Below, in pieces: positions 53,116 to 60,904 of a stretch of 64,000 bases of DNA. A model generated the notes under the pieces. It saw only the letters and a program-made list of their open reading frames with translations, did no database searches and had not been told where the DNA came from. This DNA is from Microgenomates group bacterium. Lineage in GTDB: Bacteria; Patescibacteriota; Microgenomatia; UBA1406; GWC2-37-13. The DNA is taken from assembly GCA_029906985.1 (NCBI GenBank), contig JARYMT010000002.1, positions 124,001-188,000 on the forward strand. The letters run 5' to 3'. Each line of letters begins with the position of its first letter. The first letter of the stretch is position 1. The position numbers and the translations under genes are program-made.

Positions 53116-53778
53116 TTATATTTCCAGTAATACAATTTTTAGTTCTTCTCCAAGTTCTTCTTTTCTGACGACTAATTTTGGCTCTGGTTTTAAAGTTTCT
53201 ACCCCAAATTTTTTCAAAAAATCATTGACCGTGGCCAACTCAGTCAAACCTTTTTGATCAGCGGTTTTATAATGCATGGGAACAACTATTGATGGCTCGA
53301 TTTTTTTGACTAACTCGGCCGCTTCTGAAGCATCGATTGTATAATAACCACCAACCGGCACCAAAAGAATATTAATTTCTCCTAAATCATCCAAAAAAGA
53401 TTCTTCCGGAATATAACCCAAATCGCCACAATGAAGGATAGTGATTCCTTCAGCTTCAATTTTGTAAAGAATGTTTTCTCCCCGCTCCTGACCGTTTTTT
53501 TTATCATGGTAACTTCGGTAACCATAAATTCTTATATTTTGCTTCTCGAATTGCCCCGGCCAGTCGATGACCAAAGGCCGACCTCCAACTAAATTCCATT
53601 GATTGTGATCGGCATGATTATGGGAAACCGTGACAATTTCCGCTTCCACTTTTGGGAATCGCCGGCCAACCATCGCCGGATCGAAAGGATCGGTGACCAA
53701 ACGAGTTTCCGGTTTGCCTGCCAATTTTGATCGGATAAAAAATGAAGAATGACCCAAATATTTAATTTCCATATGCAT
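53116..53778 (-). CDS. UlaG-like metallo-beta-lactamase-fold hydrolase
   Basis: Start taken at MHMEIKYLGHSSF (53778); a longer frame upstream runs through REP DNA. Metal ligands are in SHNHADHNQW (HxHxDH), LHCGDLG and VPMHYKT, as in the UPF0173/UlaG-like group. The length (about 220) is normal. It is likely a cytosolic Zn2+ hydrolase of unknown substrate. Confidence 0.88.
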   Translation of the reverse strand: MHMEIKYLGHSSFFIRSKLAGKPETRLVTDPFDPAMVGRRFPKVEAEIVTVSHNHADHNQWNLVGGRPLVIDWPGQFEKQNIRIYGYRSYHDKKNGQERGENILYKIEAEGITILHCGDLGYIPEESFLDDLGEINILLVPVGGYYTIDASEAAELVKKIEPSIVVPMHYKTADQKGLTELATVNDFLKKFGVETLKPEPKLVVRKEELGEELKIVLLEI

Positions 53779-53825
53779 ATAAATTACCAAATGAAAACGG
53801 TTTTGTAAACCACAACATAAAAAAA

Positions 53826-53844
53826 ACACACCTACGAGGTGTGT
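53826..53844. repeat. REP palindrome downstream of the transposase
   Basis: ACACACCTACGAGGTGTGT, an 8-bp stem around ACG, sits 25 bases after the transposase stop and 48 bases before the hydrolase start. Confidence 0.85.
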
Positions 53845-53868
53845 CTTTTGGCTTAGCATCAGTGTTTT

Positions 53869-54510
53869 TTAATCTAAAATTCTTTTTTGAATTAATTTCA
53901 ATTTTCTTTGGTAATCTTTTTGGTTCTCAACAAATTTTTTATAATTATCGGCTGATTTAATCAAAATTTCTGGAAAATCTTTTTCTAAAACTTTTTTATT
54001 TGTAATAAATTCTCTATAGGAAGAAAATATCCAATCTTCTGGTTTTTTAACCAAAGCTGCAGTTGTCGGATTAAGATGAATATAACGAGAAACATGAAGT
54101 AGTTGTTCATCGGTATTTATTTTAACCGTCTTAAATCTTCCTTGCCAAAGCGGACCCTTTCGTTTGAATTTTATATTAAAAAAACGAGAATAACTATTTT
54201 CTACATCGCTTATATATTTTGACAAAGAATAGTCACTAATCAATTTAGCTAACAAATGGTAATGATCAGGCATTATACAATATGAAATAATTTTAATTAT
54301 TGCAGAGCTTTTTGGGTAAATTATATTTTGTTTATAAGTATATTGATTTTTTCTCAAGGCCTCAGAAAATTTTTTATTTAAATTTAGATCGTTATAATAA
54401 TCTAAAGTTGATATAAATCTTCGACAATTACTTGCCCGTTTAAAAATACCGAATTGGGCAATACTTTTATTAAAAATATGAAAAATTTCATCGCAATAAA
54501 ATCTTTTCAT
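53869..54510 (-). CDS. REP-associated tyrosine transposase (Y1, RAYT)
   Basis: A 213-residue Y1 transposase of the IS200-like group. MPDHYHLLAKL carries the metal-binding His pair, and the catalytic Tyr is in helix SYRE or the earlier VSRYIHLNP region. GPLWQGRFKTVKI is typical. REP palindromes flank it on both sides (53826 and 54617), the layout of a RAYT locus in which the enzyme nicks and moves short palindromes. The gene is intact. Confidence 0.87.
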   Translation of the reverse strand: MKRFYCDEIFHIFNKSIAQFGIFKRASNCRRFISTLDYYNDLNLNKKFSEALRKNQYTYKQNIIYPKSSAIIKIISYCIMPDHYHLLAKLISDYSLSKYISDVENSYSRFFNIKFKRKGPLWQGRFKTVKINTDEQLLHVSRYIHLNPTTAALVKKPEDWIFSSYREFITNKKVLEKDFPEILIKSADNYKKFVENQKDYQRKLKLIQKRILD

Positions 54511-54616
54511 AAAATTATTTTTCTTAAAAACTAAAATTTTTTCAATCGACTATAATCGACAAAACACTTATTTAAGAGCATTAAATCAATCTTTTTTTTC
54601 TGTATTAGCCCCAAAA

Positions 54617-54672
54617 ACACACCTACGAGGTGTGTCACGAGGTGTGTCAAGGTGTGTCATATCAGAAGTGTG
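54617..54672. repeat. REP palindrome cluster upstream of the transposase
   Basis: A full palindrome ACACACCTACGAGGTGTGT (54617-54635) is followed by half copies CACGAGGTGTGTC, AAGGTGTGTC and AGAAGTGTGTC up to 54672. The order full-half-half matches the cluster at 41911. Confidence 0.85.
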
Positions 54673-54737
54673 TCAAAAGTTTGTCAAGATGCGGTAAATT
54701 ACCTATTGGTCAAATAGTTGAGCGGTGAAGTAGTTGA

Positions 54738-55187
54738 TTAACGACAGATTTCTTTTTTTATTTGTTCTTTTTGCTCCGGCGGTAGTTTTTCTATTTGTTT
54801 AAGCAAATTACCAATTGTATTCTCAAAAACAAATTCAGAAACTACTCCGGCTGATTTGGAGGCGGTATCAACCACCGTTTCGCTGACCGTACTTAAAATA
54901 TTTTTAACCCCGGATGTAACAATTTCTTCGGCATTGCTACCGGTTTTTTTTAAAAAATGACCGATTTTATTTTCGATATTTTCTTGATAATTTTCCGCTT
55001 TGGCGCCTAAAATCCGATTTTGTTCGGCTAATTTCCTTTGAGCAAACTTAGCAAAAATAAATCCAAAAATCAGAAGAATGATAATCAAACTTATTTTTAA
55101 AAAAATAAGTTTATTTGAAGTCTTTCCCGCTCTTTTTCTTGACGGTTTTTTTTCTAACTTAGGCGATTCTAAATTTCCCTCGATCAT
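54738..55187 (-). CDS. Single-helix membrane protein with amphipathic tail
   Basis: Start set at MIEGNLESPK (55187); the frame upstream of it is read from palindromic DNA. A Lys/Arg-rich head precedes one helix (residues about 30-50: IFLKISLIIILLIFGFIFAKF). The rest is predicted helical and ends EKLPPEQKEQIKKEICR. No family is recognised. It is probably anchored with its tail outside. Confidence 0.6.
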   Translation of the reverse strand: MIEGNLESPKLEKKPSRKRAGKTSNKLIFLKISLIIILLIFGFIFAKFAQRKLAEQNRILGAKAENYQENIENKIGHFLKKTGSNAEEIVTSGVKNILSTVSETVVDTASKSAGVVSEFVFENTIGNLLKQIEKLPPEQKEQIKKEICR

Positions 55188-55317
55188 AAATATAATAATA
55201 TAATACATACATAAACAGTAACAGAGGAATGGTTCTCGACAGGCTCGAAGGATAAAAAAAGATATCCGACTCGAAAAACTCAAACGGAAACAAATTATCC
55301 ATAACTGCCGTAATTTA

Positions 55318-55326
55318 TGATAAAAT
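55318..55326 (+). promoter_or_regulatory. Extended -10 element before tRNA-His
   Basis: TGATAAAAT ends 10 bases before the tRNA 5' end, consistent with an extended -10 box. Confidence 0.45.
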
Positions 55327-55336
55327 TATCTTCAAT

Positions 55337-55414
55337 GGTGGTATTAGCTCAACCGGTTAGAGCGTCTGCCTGTGGAGCAGAAGGTTGGCGGTTCGACTCC
55401 GCTATACCACCCCA
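55337..55414 (+). tRNA. tRNA-His (GUG) with encoded G-1 and CCA
   Basis: The acceptor GTGGTAT/ATACCAC pairs fully when an extra 5' G (55337) opposes C73 (55411), the tRNA-His identity feature. D arm GCTC...GAGC, anticodon arm TCTGC-CTGTGGA-GCAGA, T arm GGCGG-TTCGACT-CCGCT. CCA is encoded at 55412-55414. Confidence 0.96.
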
Positions 55415-55488
55415 GAATTAAAAAATTGTCAATATAATCCTTTCATTGCTGTATAATATCTATCAATTAACTAGATTATTAGCAAGAT

Positions 55489-56403
55489 ATGTTTCAAACT
55501 TTACCGCTTGTATTTATTCCGGTACATATTAATTTTGACGATCGCGATAAAAATTTACATCATACTCGTTTTTTTCTCGCCGGTTTAAGATATCTCCTGC
55601 GGTCAAACAGCCGTTTTTTTAAATATCTAATTGATATTAATCACTCCGACTCCGAATCCGCCAACCATATTTCTCAAGTGTTGGGTCCTTATCCCAATGT
55701 TCAAATACATATTGTTGATACCATAGGAAGAAGTCATGCCTTAAATCGTGGTTTAGAATACGCATTATTTAATCGTTATCCGGGTTGTATTTTTGTCAAT
55801 GATGATGTTTTTGTTACCAAAGGCGGATTGGACAAAATAGCTTATTATCTCCAAGAACATCCTTTGGTTGGGGCCAAAGTTTTCCCCAGAGGATTGATTA
55901 GGCCTTCTTTTCCACCGCCAGATTATTTTGAAGCTAATTACGCCTATTATCAGTATTACCGTAATAAAATAAAACCGCCTTTTAAAGGTAATTGTTTTGG
56001 CATAGATATTGCCCGTATTGATCCTTCTTTCAGGTTCCCTGAAATCCGGGCCGATGGCAGTTATCTTCTTGCCTACTATAAAGCCCGACACAAAAAAGAT
56101 CCTTTCATATGCCCCGACGTTGCGGTAATGACAACAATTCCTTTAAATCCAGCCGAATTCGAACGATCGGTAAGAAATCACCTGGCCGGCAGACAACAGC
56201 TTATTGATTATTGCCAACAATATTGTCCTGATCTACTTCCCTTTTTACCAAAAATGCCCACTTGTGAAGAGTTAATGCAAGAAACTCAAAGAATTAATGA
56301 TCCGTTAATACAAAAATGTAACGAAATTTTTGCCGCTATTTTAGCCCAAATGATTAGTGAGGGCAATTTTTCTCAAGTATCAGGTTCATACTGGCGGCGT
56401 TAA
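55489..56403 (+). CDS. Glycosyltransferase-like GT-A fold protein
   Basis: The first half resembles GT2 enzymes: LPLVFIPVHINFDDRD at the N-terminus, GRSHALNRGLEYALF (sugar-nucleotide contact) and CIFVNDDVFVTKGGL with a DxD-like NDDV. The second half is less typical. The gene has TATAAT at 55452-55457 and lacks a Shine-Dalgarno. Its stop interlocks with the Nudix gene's stop in TTAA. Confidence 0.65.
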   Translation: MFQTLPLVFIPVHINFDDRDKNLHHTRFFLAGLRYLLRSNSRFFKYLIDINHSDSESANHISQVLGPYPNVQIHIVDTIGRSHALNRGLEYALFNRYPGCIFVNDDVFVTKGGLDKIAYYLQEHPLVGAKVFPRGLIRPSFPPPDYFEANYAYYQYYRNKIKPPFKGNCFGIDIARIDPSFRFPEIRADGSYLLAYYKARHKKDPFICPDVAVMTTIPLNPAEFERSVRNHLAGRQQLIDYCQQYCPDLLPFLPKMPTCEELMQETQRINDPLIQKCNEIFAAILAQMISEGNFSQVSGSYWRR

Positions 56404-56918
56404 ATTTTTAAAAAATAACTCTTCCCCAAAATAGGAATCTTAAATTTTTTTTTAAGATATTTTTTATAAAGCCCTAAGTCGTCGGCATGGTCAAATGCCA
56501 GCTGTTTTTTTGGCGGCAGTCTATCAAGGTCAAACCAGCACAATTCAACCATTTCTTCGTCAGAATCTTTGATTTTTTTTCCGGGGTTGGCCAGAAAACA
56601 AAAGTCCACATTTTGCTTGTCTTCATGAGGTCGGTCAGGATTATCTTTAATCCGAAAGAGCTTGATATTTTTGATCTGGTATCCGCTTTCTTCTAAGGCC
56701 TCCCTCCTGATTGCCTGAATTAAGTTTTCATCCCGGCCAAGATAGCCGCCGATCAGTCCCCATTTACCAAATTCGGCAATTTTTCTTCCCTGAAAAGTGC
56801 CCCTTTTTCCCAGTAAAACCCGGCCTTCTTTGATAATAATGACATTGCAAGTAACATGACGCAAAAAAGCTTTTCCCCCGTTTTCAAAACAACAGGTAAT
56901 CATTCTAATAAGCGCCAA
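56400..56918 (-). CDS. Nudix hydrolase
   Basis: The Nudix box GGYLGRDENLIQAIRREALEESG fits GX5EX7REXXEEXGU, and the fold (VIIIKEGRVLLGKR, LCWFDLDRLP) is complete in 172 residues. It hydrolyses a nucleoside diphosphate linked compound. It overlaps the preceding membrane protein by 14 bases. Confidence 0.9.
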   Translation of the reverse strand: MALIRMITCCFENGGKAFLRHVTCNVIIIKEGRVLLGKRGTFQGRKIAEFGKWGLIGGYLGRDENLIQAIRREALEESGYQIKNIKLFRIKDNPDRPHEDKQNVDFCFLANPGKKIKDSDEEMVELCWFDLDRLPPKKQLAFDHADDLGLYKKYLKKKFKIPILGKSYFLKI

Positions 56919-57228
56919 TTTTTGCTGATAAAGCGGCGATAAATAATATTAAATCGGCTGGGTCTAGGTAACTTCGATGGGCAATCGATGAGATTATCCC
57001 AATTAAAGCAAACATACCAATAAAAGTATTTATTATCTGTGCCCAGCGGAGATTTTTGCTGATTCCCATGATTAGTAAAATAATTAAAAATAAAAAAATA
57101 ATATATATACTGGAGATTGCTTTAATAACCGGAAGGCTTGGTCTTAAAAAAATCAAGGCAATCAAATATATTAAATATATACATAAAACCGAATATAAAA
57201 AAATTGATATTTTTTTGTAATTATTCAT
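56905..57228 (-). CDS. Small four-helix membrane protein
   Basis: A 107-residue, very hydrophobic protein with about four membrane helices and no recognised family. It overlaps the upstream gene by four bases (ATGA) and the downstream Nudix gene by 14. Confidence 0.6.
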   Translation of the reverse strand: MNNYKKISIFLYSVLCIYLIYLIALIFLRPSLPVIKAISSIYIIFLFLIILLIMGISKNLRWAQIINTFIGMFALIGIISSIAHRSYLDPADLILFIAALSAKIGAY

Positions 57229-57938
57229 TGTGGTTGGAATTTTAAACTTTTAACAACCATTTGTAATTGTTTAATTGTCAAACTGTTCTGTTTTGTTGAT
57301 CGAGGAACAATCAGATCAACTGTACAGGCGATTTTATGATTGACAAGCAAAAGATATTCTTTTTTTACCAAAAGATCTTCTTCCAAACCATAATCGGGCG
57401 AAAAATGATATGGGGCGATTTCAACCGCCGTCAAATTTGATCCGGTAAATTCTTGAGAAGCGTCGCCTAAATAATTTTGGCTAACGCCCGGAATCCTTGG
57501 TCCACAAGGCTCATTCTCATTAAGGTGGTTTTGCCGGCGAAATTCTTGACAAGATTGTTTCTCCTCCTCCAAAGCTATTTGCTGTCGTTTGAGAAGGTAT
57601 GCTTTTGCCGATGAAGAATCATCAACCGCCGTTAATCGATCACATTGAATATAAAATTCTGAATAAGATTTAATTTCTTCCTGATTGCCGTCTTTTTCTA
57701 TTTCGGTAGCTGGCCGGCGTGAATTATAAACAAGGACACTGCTTTGGCTGGGTACATCGATAGACCAAGATGAAGGATATTTAAAACTAAATGAAAAATT
57801 TTTGTTGGAGAAATTTTTCCAACCAAAATAAAAACTGCCTTTTTTGAGAAAAAAAAGAATTATCAAAAAAATTCCAATAAAAAAAGCAAACAAAAAAAAT
57901 ATTTTTTTTAATTCACGAATGATTATATCTTTGTTCAT
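57225..57938 (-). CDS. Membrane-anchored PsbP-like lipoprotein-type protein
   Basis: A membrane helix at residues 10-30 is followed by an external domain beginning NFSFKYPSSWSIDVP, the KYPxxW pattern common in small PsbP-like envelope proteins of candidate phyla. Four Cys in the outer part (CDR, CQEF, CGPR, CTVD) may form disulfides. It begins eight bases after tRNA-Thr, so it may share its transcript. Confidence 0.6.
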   Translation of the reverse strand: MNKDIIIRELKKIFFLFAFFIGIFLIILFFLKKGSFYFGWKNFSNKNFSFSFKYPSSWSIDVPSQSSVLVYNSRRPATEIEKDGNQEEIKSYSEFYIQCDRLTAVDDSSSAKAYLLKRQQIALEEEKQSCQEFRRQNHLNENEPCGPRIPGVSQNYLGDASQEFTGSNLTAVEIAPYHFSPDYGLEEDLLVKKEYLLLVNHKIACTVDLIVPRSTKQNSLTIKQLQMVVKSLKFQPQ

Positions 57939-57945
57939 AAAGCTT

Positions 57946-58020
57946 TGGAGCCCAGAGGGGGAATCGAACCCCCGATCTCTTTCTTACCAAGAAAGCGTTC
58001 TACCACTGAACTATCTGGGC
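57946..58020 (-). tRNA. tRNA-Thr (GGU) with encoded CCA
   Basis: On the minus strand: acceptor GCCCAGA/TCTGGGC, D arm GTTC...GAAC, anticodon arm CTTTC-TTGGTAA-GAAAG (anticodon GGT), T arm GGGGG-TTCGATT-CCCCC, then T73 and CCA. It decodes ACC/ACU. Confidence 0.96.
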
Positions 58021-58181
58021 ATCAATAATCAAAAATTCTTCTGTTTAATCTGGAATCATAAAATCATTAATTATAAAATTATTTTATTTTATCATATTTT
58101 ATTCACTTGAAAATAATTGGGTTATTTACCTAATTTAAACGGGATGAACCACCTGAAAAAAACAAATCCTAAGCTCTGGCC

Positions 58182-58787
58182 TTAATTTCTGGCGAAGACA
58201 ACAAAATAGCCCACTATTGCTGCAGCAATAATCACGTTTAAAGATTTATTTACTCCATACATCGGAATCTCAACAATCTGATCAACCATTTTTAAAGTCT
58301 CTTCTTTTACGCCAAAACTTTCATTACCAAAAATTAAGGCTAAAGGAAAATGATATTTTGCCTTGTTATAAGGTACTGATTTGGGACTTTGCTCAACCGC
58401 CACAATGTGCAACGTCGAACGTGGAGTATCGAGTATATTGTTTTCTGGTTTTTTATTTTTAAGTTTTGGTCCACCAGCTGGCGGATTGAGTTTTGAGTTT
58501 AGTTCGTTGATTGCTTCACTGGTGGTTTTGAAATACTGCCAATCAACGATTTTATACGTCCCAATCGACGCCTTCTTGATCCTTGAGTTTGGCGGTGTCT
58601 CGGTCTCTCCTACCAAGTACATTTTTTCGACTGCCAAAGCATCAGCCAGACGGAACAAACCGCCAATATTATATGTGTCGTAAATATCCTCTAATATAAA
58701 ATAAATTGGATTTCTTTTTACCTTTTTTATCACTCCCCTCGCCCTCTCTTCCTCAAGCCGACGAAGCTCCTCAGCATTTAATTTCAT
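58182..58787 (-). CDS. SpoU-family RNA 2'-O-methyltransferase
   Basis: Start set at MKLNAEELRRLEEERARG (58787). Motifs are DIYDTYNIGGLFRLADAL (motif 1, with the Arg), LIFGNESFGV (motif 2) and IPMYGVNKSLNVIIAAAIVGY (motif 3), forming the SPOUT knot. A segment NSKLNPPAGGPKLKNKKPEN and nine further residues interrupts the usual order between motif 1 and motif 2 and is written by a TCCACCAGCTGGCGGA palindrome at about 58470. It methylates tRNA or rRNA ribose. Confidence 0.9.
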   Translation of the reverse strand: MKLNAEELRRLEEERARGVIKKVKRNPIYFILEDIYDTYNIGGLFRLADALAVEKMYLVGETETPPNSRIKKASIGTYKIVDWQYFKTTSEAINELNSKLNPPAGGPKLKNKKPENNILDTPRSTLHIVAVEQSPKSVPYNKAKYHFPLALIFGNESFGVKEETLKMVDQIVEIPMYGVNKSLNVIIAAAIVGYFVVFARN

Positions 58788-58804
58788 AGGGTAAATTATA
58801 CAAT

Positions 58805-58852
58805 AATGATACGAATCTACTAATAAATGCGAATGTTGCAAATATGCGAATG
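58805..58852. repeat. Left inverted repeat of the GxxExxY cassette
   Basis: About 48 bp of words such as ATGCGAAT. Its outer 12 bases AATGATACGAAT are perfectly inverted at 59316-59327 and its inner ATATGCGAAT at 59281-59290. Confidence 0.75.
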
Positions 58853-58859
58853 AAAAAAA

Positions 58860-59252
58860 TTAAAATTGTGAGTTGAGAATTCTTTTAATTTTCAAATACT
58901 TATCTCTGAAATTAACTAACAAACCTAGTTTTCTATTGAGTGTAACTAAATATCTTTTTATCTGATAATAATCTTCTTTTTCAATAATCCTTTTTACTTT
59001 TATCTCTAAAATAATTGAGTCTTCAATTAAAAAATCAACCTTATTTCGGCCGATTTTTTCTCCTTCAAATGAAATTGGTAATATTTTCTCTCTTTCAAAC
59101 TTTATATTTAATTTTTTAAAATTATTTTCAATATAATCGCCATATTCTTTTTCATTTCTAAATCTTCCCAAATCATTATGAACTTTAAATAAAATCCCAT
59201 TAATTAAATAAGAAAGATCAGGATAAATAAATCTTTCCCATAAACTAATCAT
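58860..59252 (-). CDS. GxxExxY-type PD-(D/E)XK nuclease-fold protein
   Basis: Residues 15-45 read INGILFKVHNDLGRFRNEKEYGDYI, close to the GxxExxY motif that names the family. VDFLIEDSIILEIKV follows, which holds the nuclease-like D...ExK residues. Length (130) is usual. Its biological role is not known. It is a single gene inside a 48-bp inverted repeat pair, so it may be mobile. Confidence 0.8.
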   Translation of the reverse strand: MISLWERFIYPDLSYLINGILFKVHNDLGRFRNEKEYGDYIENNFKKLNIKFEREKILPISFEGEKIGRNKVDFLIEDSIILEIKVKRIIEKEDYYQIKRYLVTLNRKLGLLVNFRDKYLKIKRILNSQF

Positions 59253-59280
59253 ATCAAAATCTAAAATTTATTCATAAATT

Positions 59281-59327
59281 ATTCGCATATTCGTAGATTC
59301 GCATAAATTCGCATAATTCGTATCATT
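59281..59327. repeat. Right inverted repeat of the GxxExxY cassette
   Basis: ATTCGCATAT words, complementary in order to 58805-58852 with outer 12 and inner 10 bases perfect. Confidence 0.75.
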
Positions 59328-59354
59328 CAATCCTCATTCAATCCTATCCTATAG

Positions 59355-59383
59355 TTGACTTTTAAATAATCCCGTAGTATAAT
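59355..59383 (+). promoter_or_regulatory. Promoter of the surface protein gene
   Basis: TTGACT (59355-59360), 17 bp, TATAAT (59378-59383), then AAGGAG (59384-59389) five bases before the ATG. The -10 and the ribosome-binding site almost touch, so the leader is extremely short. Confidence 0.7.
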
Positions 59384-59393
59384 AAGGAGCGTT

Positions 59394-60050
59394 ATGAAAA
59401 AATTTCTGATCTTTTTGTTATTGATTGCCGGTTATTTGTCATCGGCCAACAGCGTCATTGCTCAATACGGCGCTTATGAAGGCGGAACTCCTTCTCAGGA
59501 TATTTTAGTAGATAAATTAGTGGGGAAAATCACCTCTTTTACCAAAGGCGGCGTTGCTCAAATTGTCTATGTTGATAATCTATCTGCCGGTGATAAAAGG
59601 TTTTCTCCCGGCCAAGACATTATGTTTAAAATTAAAGTAAAAAACATTTCTTCCAAAAAGATTAACAATGTGATTGTCGATGATTTTGTCCCCTCGTACG
59701 TCACGCCAATCGAGGGCCCCGGTTCTTTTGATGAAGCCACCAGAAGAATTAGTTTTAATGCCGGTGACTTTGATCCCGATCAAACCAAAGAATTTACCAT
59801 AAAAATGAGAGCATTACCTTTAAGCGATTTACCCGCTGATCAGTCGATCTTCTGTCCAACCAATAAAGTAAGAGCCACTGGTGAAACTTCAGCTGATGAA
59901 GATACGTCTCAATTTTGCATTGAAAAATTTGTAGCTGCCGGTGTAAGTACTGTTCCTTCAGCCGGACCTGAATTTGGAATCATTCTTCTTTCAGGCGAGG
60001 TTTTGGCTTTAGGAACAGGAATCTATCTTAGAAAGAGTTCCTCAAAATAA
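59394..60050 (+). CDS. Secreted surface protein with DUF11-like domain and C-terminal anchor
   Basis: A signal peptide (residues 1-23, cut after VIA) leads to a beta-sandwich DUF11-like domain (FSPGQDIMFKIKVKNISSKKI, VDDFVP, FNAGDFDPDQTKEFTIK). The C-terminus PSAGPEFGIILL and a helix ending RKSSSK resembles a sortase-like or other C-terminal anchor; similar PxTGPE endings occur in candidate phyla. It is likely exposed on the cell surface. Confidence 0.75.
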   Translation: MKKFLIFLLLIAGYLSSANSVIAQYGAYEGGTPSQDILVDKLVGKITSFTKGGVAQIVYVDNLSAGDKRFSPGQDIMFKIKVKNISSKKINNVIVDDFVPSYVTPIEGPGSFDEATRRISFNAGDFDPDQTKEFTIKMRALPLSDLPADQSIFCPTNKVRATGETSADEDTSQFCIEKFVAAGVSTVPSAGPEFGIILLSGEVLALGTGIYLRKSSSK

Positions 60051-60264
60051 CAAATTAATAATAAATCTCTACTAACAAGTCTATAAACCATAGTCAACAA
60101 AATATTAAATATAGATTGTTAAACCAACTAAATAATTATGATATACCAAAGTTTCAGGTTTGAAGTTCTACTCTCCACCCCTTATATCTTATAGCTTCAC
60201 TTTTTGAGTTTGTGTGTCTGTCATGTGGATAAAAATATCTGGATTGTCGAAGCCTTAACTATAG
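60051..60264. other. AT-rich upstream region of the ncRNA
   Basis: No gene or repeat is evident. The region leads into the ncRNA promoter at 60265. Confidence 0.4.
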
Positions 60265-60293
60265 TTGAAATGTATCATTCCATTTGATATACT
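60265..60293 (+). promoter_or_regulatory. Promoter for the large structured RNA
   Basis: TTGAAA (60265-60270), 17 bp, TATACT (60288-60293) with an upstream TGA that makes it an extended -10. The predicted start is at about 60297, exactly where the first stem of the RNA begins. Confidence 0.7.
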
Positions 60294-60296
60294 ATA

Positions 60297-60803
60297 GGGC
60301 ATATGTTTAAGAAACGAAACATATGCCAATCTCGAAGGGTTCCGTATTACAAATACCCAAAAATTAGGGGTCGCTTAACGACCTTTGATTCTTGGGCTTT
60401 TTTATAGCCTAAGATAATTGTTTCGTCCCGGGCGGGGACCAGCTTCCCGCCTAGAGGCGGGACAATATAACTAGTCCCCGCCCCCATGGGTTTTTCAAAA
60501 AAATGGGGAAAGGGAAAAGTGTTGAGGGGAAGCTTGTTTTAAGCAAAGCTTGCCAACTCGACGCACTTTAATAAAATGGGTATAGACATCTTAAGTCCGA
60601 AACGGACCGGATCAGCTCTGGTCCGGAAAAGATAAAAGGATGTCTATTTTAGTCTGAAATGACTAAATCAGGTTACTTAGGGCAAAGGCCATATGGGCAA
60701 AGCGGTTGAAAAATCATGGCGCCTCCTAAAGCTAACCTCCTTTCTTTCCGAAAAATAACACTAATGTCATCTGAACTTGTTTCAGGATCTAAATGGTGTT
60801 ATT
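60297..60803 (+). ncRNA. Candidate large structured non-coding RNA (~500 nt)
   Basis: No reading frame is present, but helices are dense. GGCATATGTTT/AAACATATGCC (60298-60308/60317-60327) is an 11-bp 5' hairpin. GGTCG/CGACC is near 60369, and TCTTGGGC/GCCTAAGA near 60390. GGGCGGGGAC/GTCCCCGCCC encloses CCCGCCT/AGGCGGG (60430-60484). AGACATC/GATGTCT encloses GTCCG/CGGAC and CCGGATCAG/CTGGTCCGG (60583-60644). TTTAGTC/GACTAAA is near 60650, GGTTA..TTAGG/CCTAA..TAACC around 60671-60737, and AATAACACTA/TGGTGTTATT (60754-60763/60794-60803). No RNase P, tmRNA, SRP or 6S signature was found. Confidence 0.6.
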
Positions 60804-60852
60804 GAGTAGGGAAAGATTGGTACTTGCACTTTGGAACTAAGAGAATTTGACG

Positions 60853-60875
60853 CTGGAAACTAGAGGCTTGAGGTT
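60853..60875. repeat. Left word repeat of the four-helix-bundle cassette
   Basis: CTGGAAACTAGAGGCTTGAG and three more bases. Segments GCTTGAGG and AGAGGCT are found inverted at 61302-61309 and 61280-61286. Confidence 0.55.
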
Positions 60876-60904
60876 AAAAAAACAATATTTGTTATTATTT
60901 ATTT

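Noticed and set aside
54738-55283. Longer form of the single-helix membrane protein starting at 55283
   Set aside because: The extra 32 residues come from palindromic intergenic DNA and include several Cys unlike the rest.
60297-60803. RNase P RNA or tmRNA
   Set aside because: The GAGGAAAGTCC-type core of RNase P and the tRNA-like end and tag frame of tmRNA are not found.
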